From: Oscheius sp. JU75
Taxonomy: Eukaryota > Nematoda > Chromadorea > Rhabditida > Rhabditidae
Direction: 5' to 3'
Assembly: GCA_037178855.1 (NCBI GenBank)
Contig: JASJZC010000002.1
Location: 5,716,501 to 5,780,500, forward strand
Length of the DNA: 64,000 nucleotides
Made by a program: the position numbers and the translations under genes. The notes below the pieces were generated by a model. It worked only from the letters and a program-made list of their open reading frames with translations. It ran no database searches and was not told the DNA's origin. Shown in pieces: positions 57,401 through 64,000 of the stretch (its first letter is position 1; each line of letters begins with the position of its first letter).

Positions 57401-59778
57401 GATGGGCTGAAGATGGGACGGAGGGTCTAGTAGAAAAAACGAAGCTGTATTGATTAAAAAAAAACTTGTCCTAGTCTCTATGCCCGTTTACAGATGCTCT
57501 CCAAATCGGGCCCCTATCCCCAGATCGTTCTTCCTTCTTCTGGTTTCTGGATGGATGGAGTCAGTCAGAGCAACCTGTCCGTAGACGACGAGCTTCTGGG
57601 ACTGAGTTCGAATAGCTGCGCCCGATTCAAGCTTGAGACCGATGAGACGTCTCACTGCTACCGTCGCCACTTCTATGGACGCGAGCACCACGACTTCTTC
57701 GCCTGGGATCCTGTCCTCGGACCTTTGGTTCTCTCCGTGCGCACCGAGATTATTTCTTCGCAGGACCACTTCAGAATCATGTTGAGAACACGGAAAGGGA
57801 CGATGCACGAGATCGTCTCGGCTTCAGCCCTGGCTGACAGACCTTCTGCTAGCCGAATGGCTCGTCTGCTGTGTGACGACATCACCACGGAACAGTTCTC
57901 TCCTGTGGCTTTCCCTGGCGGCTCGGAACTGATTGTTCAGTACGACGAGCATGTCTTGACGACGACTTACAAGTTTGGAGTCATCTATCAGAAAGGCGGT
58001 CAGACTACTGAGGAAGAACTCTTCGGAAATGCTGTCGGCAGTCCGGCTTTTGAGGAATTCCTCTCCATCGTCGGCGATACCATTGATCTTCAGGGATTCC
58101 AGGTATCTTTGGTGTTGAAAGAAGACAATTGTGTTTTCAGGGCTACCGCGGAGGCTTGGACACAACTCACGGGCAGACTGGCAATCAGGCTGTCTACACA
58201 GAGTTTCGTGGTCGCGAGTGTCTCTTCCACGTCTCGACCATGTTGCCATATACTTTCGGAGATAGCCAGCAGCTCCAGAAGAAGCGGCACATTGGCAACG
58301 ATATTGTCTCCATCGTGTTCCAGGTTAGATACCGTCCAATCCCATTTATTCCATGTGTATATAGTCTGAGTATTGTAATGTTCATTTGTCTAACAAAAAG
58401 TTTCTTCCTAGATCGGTACGAAGGTCCAGTAGTTCGAGAAAAACTCCAGTAGTGCTTGAATTGTGTTCCATGGTGCTTGTTGACAGTATAATCCAAATCT
58501 TTTTGGTCTTTTCCTAGCTAACTCGTCTCTTTTCAGGAAGCCAACACTCCCTTCGCTCCGGACATGATTGCCAGCAACTTCCTCCACTCATACATCGTCA
58601 TCCAGCCGATTGATCCCTGTACGGATCGTGTACGGTATCGTGTGGCTGTGGCTGCCAGAGATGATGTTCCCTTCTTTGGCCCAACTCTTCCGGCACCTTC
58701 AATCTTCCGCCGTGGACAGGACTTCCGGAACTTTATCCTGACAAAGCTGATCAATGCCGAGAATGCTGCTTACAAGAGTGCCAAGTTTGCCAAGCTGGCT
58801 GAAAGGACCCGATCCTCGCTGTTGGATGGTCTCTTTGGTAATTTGAAGGAGCGGGCCGAGTTCTATGGAACTCCTCTTCTGGAGAGCACAGAGCAGGTGC
58901 ATAAGGATGCTGGTGGAGGAGGGATATTGTCCTCTGTGAAGAAGGCCATCATTGGAAGGTCACGCTCCGTGTCTCAAGAAGTCAGCACTCCAAATCGGGC
59001 TGTATCGATGATCACGCCGCCGAGGAACTTCCAGGTTTTGAAAAGACAGACGACCTCGGAGAGGGACGCCAAGAGTAGTTCTTCGAGTGGCAATGGGTCT
59101 CTTAGGAGACAGAGTCCGATTCCGGATGACAGAAGCACATCCCCAAATGAGGATGAGACGACCGCGACTACTCCAGCTAGCCGAGGAGTCAATAGACGTA
59201 TGATTAGTCGTCATGTGAGCTTGAAGACTCCGTCGAAGGACTGGGAACTGTCCTCTACTGACAACGATTCTCCAGATCACGAGCATGATTCGGATACCGG
59301 AATGGTAAGTACTATCTCTAACAGTGGGTCTGTCTCTGTATGAGTATGGCTTTCTGTTCCTGACTCTACCAAGAGAAACTAATTCTGTCTGTCAATCTGT
59401 CCCTGTTCCCAATGATTTGATTTATTTCAGGAATCGATGTCCTCCACTGACATGTCCAATCGGACAGCCCGACTCTCCTGTACCTTCTGCGTTGACGATG
59501 ACGATGTTCGAAAGCTTGAGACCCTCGTAGAGGATGTGGATCGTCTCCAGTTCGAGCGGAATGATCTCCTTAGGCAGAACGTTTCCTGTAAGACTGACAT
59601 CAAGAAGTTGAAGGACCGGTGAGGTGCTTTTCAAAACAGTTATGAGTTAATTTTCAGACAATCCTGTCTCTCCGAAGAGTTGGAACGAGCCAATGCGGAG
59701 ATTGCCCGCCTGCGCAAGATGGTCCGTCCAGCTGAGCCCAGAATACACGAGCGGGCCTATAGTGACGTCTCTGTGTAG
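48463..59778 (+). CDS. RAP1GAP: Rap1 GTPase-activating protein with GoLoco exon
   Basis: Switches off Rap GTPases; the GoLoco motif binds G-alpha-i/o. Exon 1 at 48463-48557 ([18 protein letters not shown]), exon 2 at 49391-49423, exon 3 at 53019-53118, and exon 4 at 53658-53738, which encodes the GoLoco motif [19 protein letters not shown] separate start at 56205 opens a 423-nt exon ([19 protein letters not shown]) with a strong GTAAGT donor at 56628 that joins 57494 in phase. The RapGAP domain follows: [89 protein letters not shown] (with the asparagine thumb) and [15 protein letters not shown] Ser-rich tail and a C-terminal coiled coil (59430-59720) end at TAG 59776-59778. Introns reach 3.6 kb. 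How exon 4 joins the 56-kb exon is not resolved. Confidence 0.9.
50662..50740 (-). tRNA. tRNA-like remnant in a Rap1GAP intron
   Basis: On the minus strand GGTTCGATCGC matches the pol III B-box in 10 of 11 positions. About 45 nt upstream is TAGTGAGCTAAAGCGCGAGC, which resembles a D-arm with GAGC/GCTA elements but fits the A-box poorly. No complete cloverleaf can be drawn. Probably a tRNA-derived repeat or pseudogene. Confidence 0.3.
52198..52482 (-). CDS. Possible small secreted protein nested in a Rap1GAP intron
   Basis: Single frame of 94 codons, ATG 52482 to TAA 52200-52198, on the strand opposite Rap1GAP and wholly inside its 3.6-kb second intron. The N-terminus [20 protein letters not shown] is a good signal peptide. 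The mature part is basic ([18 protein letters not shown]) with two cysteines ([13 protein letters not shown]). A CTTTCCAG acceptor lies about 40 nt upstream. Alternatively, a GTACGG donor after KMV and a GATTAG acceptor 50 nt on give a spliced form with a different C-terminus. Family unknown. It could also be a chance frame; signal peptide and acceptor are the only support. Confidence 0.4.
   Translation of the reverse strand: MFCGAVVLILVQLCVLPSTSNFKKDPKAGHKVHQRKYKMVRAGAPAGCLPKSQIRLDNCHVRTVPHSFSTTSHKDTIERVFTVSLPSLSQEQDR
53310..53510 (-). repeat. Copy 2 of a diverged dispersed repeat
   Basis: Read on the minus strand: GCTCTACAAAATTTATT, then AACTTTCTAGAACATTGC, then after about 45 nt ACTTGGCGCGCC. 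The same order and spacing occur at 37985-38095 on the plus strand (GTTCTGCAATGTTGTAG, AGCTTTGCAGAACATCGC, ACTTGGGCGCGCG). The GGCGCGCC at about 53366-53373 is palindromic. Confidence 0.4.
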
Positions 59779-60036
59779 AATACTAATCGAGGTCCACTGT
59801 CAAACAGGGTACAAATTCGGGCCACGTGTGTGTCTTGTGTTCTTTCATGCAACTGTAAATCCGTATACAAAGAAGCAGAATCTATCGCATAATTGCTGTA
59901 CTTCACGAAATCCTAATAAAGATGTATATTTTATTGAAAGGCTGGTTCCGAATGCAACTGTGTTATAGCTACTTGTCCCTGAGAGAAATTAACCTACCTA
60001 ACTTATCTCTTACCTCACTCTCCTTCGTAGTCCATC

Positions 60037-60690
60037 CTATCTCCTTGTTCGATAGCGTATCTTCTGGAGCTGTCCGGTGGCGTAGAGAGTCGATGCGGAT
60101 GAGCTAGCCCTCACAGAGGCGATCCTCGCAGACGACGAAGCACTCGAAGAAGGAGAGATGACATCATCTCGTTGTAGCTGTAGTCGAAAATCGTTCCTCG
60201 TCATCTGACGGACATCCTTGTTACTATTCATCCCACCTCTTCATGGCAGTCCGGGATCTTCTTTCTCGTCTGCGGCTTTGGACATCTGACCTGGTAGAGG
60301 CTACTGATTCCAGTGGCTGCAGTTCTTTCCAGAGTCGCTTTCTGTTCTTTCCTTGAACAAAGTAGGCGATTCCGTTGCTGTTGTCAACTTCTCCTCCTCC
60401 TCGTTGCCGCAGTGTTAGCTTTCTCCTTTGGCCACTAATTCGTAGTAGTAGCCTTCTCCTGTTGACGATGAAGTTGGACTAATTGCCTAACTTTTTCTTA
60501 CAAAAGTTTGGAAAAAAACATTTATTGAGTATCAGAGATTGCAGCTCACAGCCGACAAGTCACTGTAATCTCCCTCACAATAGTCGCAGGTTATCTCAGC
60601 AGATGGTCGTCACTCGTCCTCGTCTATTTCACCAACCGTCAGTCTTCGCTTCTCTCTTCGACCACAAATAAACAAAGTCAGTGCTTTTTA
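60037..60690 (-). pseudogene. Unresolved minus-strand coding patch downstream of spermidine synthase
   Basis: Several stretches look coding on the minus strand but do not join cleanly. They are ITCDYCEGDYSDLSA (about 60545-60600); SPTSSSTGEGYYYELVAKGE (about 60425-60475); NEEEEKLTTATESPTLFKER (about 60340-60400); and a final 64-codon frame MNSNKDVRQMTRNDFRLQLQ ... GQLQKIRYRTRR ending at the stop near 60037. Three in-frame stops lie between the last pieces unless very short introns are assumed. This could be a real gene with an intron pattern I cannot resolve, or a decaying copy. I do not recognise the family. Confidence 0.35.
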
Positions 60691-60923
60691 CACTCATTTC
60701 TTCACCTTACAATAAGTAGTTGATACGGCTTTGGGTTGAAACATATGACTAGGCTATTTACCCCAACCTCTGTGTAGAACTACTTTGAAAGAACTGGCTC
60801 GACTACTGATTTCTGGTAGATAATACTGGGTATTTCGGACTGTCTTATCTCGACTAAAGCTGTTTGATTATCTTACGACTTGACTGCAATCCTTTCTACC
60901 TCTTGAGTAAAGATAACCAACAG

Positions 60924-61025
60924 CACACGAACCCTCCCAAAGGTTTCTATGCGAACGCGTTTGATATCGCTAGCGGAAAGTACGGTCAATGGAAAAAGAA
61001 AGATCCCGAACAGTTTATTGAATAA
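60924..61025 (+). CDS. Possible last exon of an unidentified plus-strand gene
   Basis: After an ACCAACAG acceptor, 34 codons read PPKGFYANAFDIASGKYGQW and KKKDPEQFIE before TAA at 61023-61025. Amino-acid composition is protein-like, but no upstream exon could be linked to it. It lies antisense to the 3' flank of spermidine synthase. Confidence 0.25.
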   Translation, partial: HTNPPKGFYANAFDIASGKYGQWKKKDPEQFIE

Positions 61026-61039
61026 AAATATTCTTTCTC

Positions 61040-62474
61040 CTACGCGATTGCCTGAAAAAAAGCTCTCGTATCTTCAACCAAGAAATCCTACCTTCTTGAT
61101 GAACTGTGGCAGAACAAAGGCGGCTGAATGGATCTGAGAGTTGTAGAACCTCAGCCCCATCTTCTCGATCTCTTCCTCTGACAGAGTTCTAGCCGGCTTC
61201 GAAACATCTTGTTTCTGCAAAGAACTGTTTAAAGACTACTTAAAAAGAAAGGGATGGTGAGCCATGCAACGATACCGTTTTGGCGCAAAGAAGATATCCC
61301 ATAGTTCCGGAAGGATAGGTGGAAACGGCTGACGATGCGTAGGCGACTTGCGGGAAGAGTTTGCGGTTGAAGGCGACCAGATGGCGGATCAAGTCAGCGT
61401 GCAACCACATGCATTCACCTGTACTTAAGCTCAATTAGCGAGAAACTTGAGGATTATGAAACAGAGGAGGGTTCATCACAGATAGCTAGATGACCTTTGG
61501 AAAGACTGTCTCTTTCTGTCAGCTTCACAAAGTCTCTCCACCCCAAAAAGCCAGTTTACCTTGGAACAGATAACGTATCCAATTAGGCCCGAAGTGTATG
61601 TCGGGACAGAGGCTGCTGCATAGTGGACATGGGGAAAGAGACTGCGACAAATTGACAGAAGGGAAGCTATGAGACTGAGGTCCAGCCAGGGACATTCTCC
61701 TAGGAGACACTTTCGTTTATCCATGGTGAACCTACCTTGTGAGGCTAAAACTCCTCCATCTCTGAGAGCATCTCTCAGTAGTTCGTAGTAGGATTGTCCG
61801 AATAGGGACTCGGCCGGACCGACAGGATCAGAGGAATCTGTCACAATGACATCGAAGGCGTCTTTGTGCTTCTTCAGGAACTCGAAACCATCGCCGACGA
61901 AGAGATTCAGCTTGGAATGGGAAAAGCCAGAAGACATTCCGGGGAGGAACTTCTTCGCCACGTCAATAACCATCTGATCAATCTCGCACATCGTGACAGA
62001 CTCGACACTCTCGTGTTTGAGCACCTCCCTTAGGATTCCACCATCACCACCCCCGATTATGAGCACATTTTTGGGGTTTGGATGAGCGAACATCGGAAGA
62101 TGGGCCAACATTTCCTGGTAGGAGAACTCGTCTCTCTCCGTAGCTTGGATGACTCCGTCCAGGACAAGGACATTTCCGTAGGTATTACTGAAATTCAGAG
62201 TGTTCTGAAAGCTTATAGAGACATACCTCTTGAAAACGAGGACATCTTGATAGAGACTCTTCTCGTGGAACAGAACCTCCTCGACTTGAAGAGAAAAGGC
62301 CTGTCCGGGCCAGGCACCTCCCATTGCTTCTCCGTCAGACCTCAGCAGCTTGTCCTCAGCGCTTGTCTCTAAAAACCTTTGGTTGAGTTCGCAAACTTTG
62401 GCACCTGGATTCTCCATTCGCGCGGCATCATCCGGGGAGAACTCGGTGAACCATCCTTTGTGCAGCTTGTCCAT
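61040..62474 (-). CDS. spds-1: Spermidine synthase with duplicated penultimate exon
   Basis: Transfers an aminopropyl group from decarboxylated S-adenosylmethionine to putrescine, in the cytosol. ATG 62474-62472 follows a TTTTCCAG acceptor. [15 protein letters not shown] is an N-terminal start of the family type. [56 protein letters not shown] and [20 protein letters not shown] give the cofactor-binding and catalytic region, including the GGGDGG loop and the DSSDP aspartate. Two homologous exons follow, 61699-61560 and 61418-61276, each with the same phases and each encoding GEC-W...TY.SG...C.K. They are followed by one common exon 61214-61092 ([18 protein letters not shown]) and a tiny last exon coding AIA and TAG at 61042-61040. 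Only one of the pair should be used per mRNA; including both would repeat the segment. Confidence 0.93.
61276..61418 (-). other. spds-1: Alternative exon B of spermidine synthase
   Basis: 143 nt, phase 1 in and phase 0 out, flanked by AGTACAG and GTATCG. Encodes [20 protein letters not shown], then [17 protein letters not shown] and [10 protein letters not shown]. The W-L-H start is closer to animal spermidine synthases than exon A, while the usual PTYPSG reads STYPSG. Confidence 0.85.
61560..61699 (-). other. spds-1: Alternative exon A of spermidine synthase
   Basis: 140 nt, phase 1 in and phase 0 out, flanked by CTCCTAG and GTAAAC. Encodes [20 protein letters not shown], then [17 protein letters not shown] and LIGYVICSK. 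It aligns along its whole length with exon B and with the corresponding segment of other spermidine synthases. The usual PTYPSG reads PTYTSG here. Confidence 0.85.
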
Positions 62475-63342
62475 TCTCTCTCTGGAAAATGGTAGACTGA
62501 GGATGGAGACGAGACGAATTGATCGGCTTATCGCGTTTATTAGGTAGTCTCTGATATGAAGGACAGACGAGAGGGTCAGATGGAAGGGGGTAGGAGGAAA
62601 ACATAACCCAGTAGGTAGGTACGTGAGGTTTTTGTCCTAGATAGTGGCCTTAATGTCCCGCCAAATCTCCACAAAAATTTGTGTGTTCTCATCAGATAGA
62701 TAGCGGAGGCGTGAGTCGGAAAACATGAGCTCGATTCCATCCCTTATTTTTTTTCACAATTTTTATTTTTGATGGTGCAAAAGTATAACCCAATTATCAC
62801 AACCCATTGCAACTTTTCTACGCGAAAATAAACAGAAGGAGGTGTAAATCCGTGGGCCGGTTCCGATAGGGCGGTCGTGACTATCGATTTTGCACCTTTC
62901 TCTTCTCGCATGACGGGCTGTTTCTCTTTTTATTACTTTTCTTGTTTCTTCCCTTTCCAATACTAAGGAGTCCGATCCAATTGATTGATTTTTGATGCCC
63001 TTTGTCAGCTGACCAGCAATGTTGCGCAATCTTGCACATGGCGTGGCGTGTCTGCATAGATCTAATTGTGTTCATACCGGCGTCGTTCTCTCTCTCTTTT
63101 TGTAGCTTCTGCTCCTAGAAATACAACGTTCGAACAAAGCATTAGAAACCCCGTTTTGGAACTTTTAATGATACACTATTGAATAGAGATAGGCATATCC
63201 ATGCTTTGATTGTCTCGCCTTGAGCTCTTTGAAAAGCTCCTTTTAGACATTTCAGATCACTAATGTTGCCTTATGTTCTTTTTGTTGTCTTTCCTGAAAG
63301 CTTCGCAATAAAAACAATCAAGTTTCAGTAACAAGAGCAATC
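62475..63342. other. Divergent intergenic region, 870 bp
   Basis: Between spermidine synthase (-) and the last gene (+), so it probably holds both promoters. AT-rich; the frame at 62763-63029 (-) is Lys/Arg-rich without other support. AGTTTCAG at 63321-63328 is the likely trans-splice acceptor for the next gene. Confidence 0.5.
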
Positions 63343-64000
63343 ATGGGGCTCGGACGTCGTTCGGATCGTCATGAAGAGACGCGTCCGATTCGTGTTGAGG
63401 ACAGTGAAGAGTTCAACTATGCCGAGTATGTCTATTTTTATATTTTTCCCTTTATAAATTTGGAAGAGATCTCAAAACGCTGGTTTCACAAAACCATCTT
63501 CTGGTGAAATGACAAGGAAACGAACATTGAAAGAACAGTTTTAAAAGGCAGATCCGTGAAGACGCTAACTTTTCCAATCTATATACTCCTATTCAGAAAA
63601 AAGAAAGAAAGTCTATACACTCTCTTGCAGCTACGACTTGTCGGAAAGTGGCGATGAGGCCCAATCTGCTGAGGCCCGAACCTCGCGCTCCAGGAAGAAT
63701 AAGGAGCGGAGAACTGAGAGAAAGCAAGTATCAATTAAATTCTCTTCTAAATTAGGACATTCAGATTGAAAAAGCTGGTCGATGGAGTGGAAACTGACGG
63801 CATTCGTGTCAAAAATAACATGGGAGCGCGGAAGCATCGTCGATTGGAGAATGGTAAGTGGGGATTTGACCTAAAAGAACTCAATTTTTAGTCCGTCTCC
63901 TGCTCTCTTACACGGATCGTGACGATATCTGTCTGGATTTCTCTGATTTGGTTCCCAGGACCATAACCGCCTTCGAGCAGCTTCTCTCTGAGAAGGAGAA
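63343..64000 (+). CDS. Unrecognised gene, 5' part only
   Basis: ATG at 63343 lies 14 nt after an AGTTTCAG acceptor. Exons: 63343-63425 (MGLGRRSDRHEETRPIRVED), about 63632-63725 (YDLSESGDEAQSAEARTSRS then basic RKNKERRTERK), about 63766-63853 (LKKLVDGVETDGIRVKNNMG), and about 63892 onward (VRLLLSYTDRDDICLDFSDL), running off the window. The start is charged, with alternating acidic and basic patches typical of a disordered nuclear protein. I do not recognise the family from this fragment. Confidence 0.65.

Noticed and set aside
1-64000. CRISPR arrays, prokaryotic operons, insertion sequences, phage genes
   Set aside because: No direct-repeat/spacer arrays or bacterial genes are present; introns and gene content are eukaryotic throughout.

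Overview
The window is nuclear DNA from a nematode. Genes are broken by many short GT-AG introns (often 39-60 nt) with TTTCAG or TTTTAG acceptors. Several start codons sit 1-15 nt downstream of an orphan acceptor, as expected for spliced-leader trans-splicing. There is a nematode-type DB cysteine module, and a period-family gene has the LIN-42 layout (PAS, SYQ, LT). I cannot name the species.

Left part (1-33 kb), gene dense: the 3' end of an unrecognised gene; AP endonuclease IV (apn-1); beta-COP (-); ZRANB2-type splicing factor (+); YIPF1/2-type Golgi protein (+); FAF1/UBXN-3 (-); an unfamiliar two-RING protein (+); an ING3-like PHD protein (-); a secreted Gln/Pro-rich DB-module protein (+) with a Lys-rich antisense gene inside its first intron; prohibitin 2 (-); PUS10 (+); and topoisomerase III beta (+) with a tRNA-like sequence in one intron.

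Middle (33-48 kb): lin-42/period (-), then about 4 kb without a convincing gene. Next come two small minus-strand genes spaced like an operon (a 91-residue membrane protein and a downstream gene of about 100 codons), then more than 5 kb of CT/GA-rich, gene-poor DNA.

Right part (48-64 kb): a large Rap1GAP gene (+) with an N-terminal GoLoco exon, introns of several kb, an internal alternative start and a possible nested secreted-peptide gene. A poorly resolved coding patch follows. Then comes spermidine synthase (-), which carries two tandem homologous versions of its penultimate exon. The window ends inside an unrecognised plus-strand gene.

Most genes are housekeeping: DNA repair and topology, COPI and Golgi traffic, p97/ubiquitin, chromatin, tRNA modification, polyamines. 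The most interesting signals are the duplicated, phase-matched exons in spermidine synthase, a strongly over-represented ATACTGTCTC-like motif across the gene-poor 35-54 kb stretch (a candidate nematode piRNA promoter element), the mosaic DB protein with its nested antisense gene and intronic hairpin, and the alternative N-termini of Rap1GAP. Exon borders were read by eye from splice consensus and family similarity; none was confirmed by transcripts.
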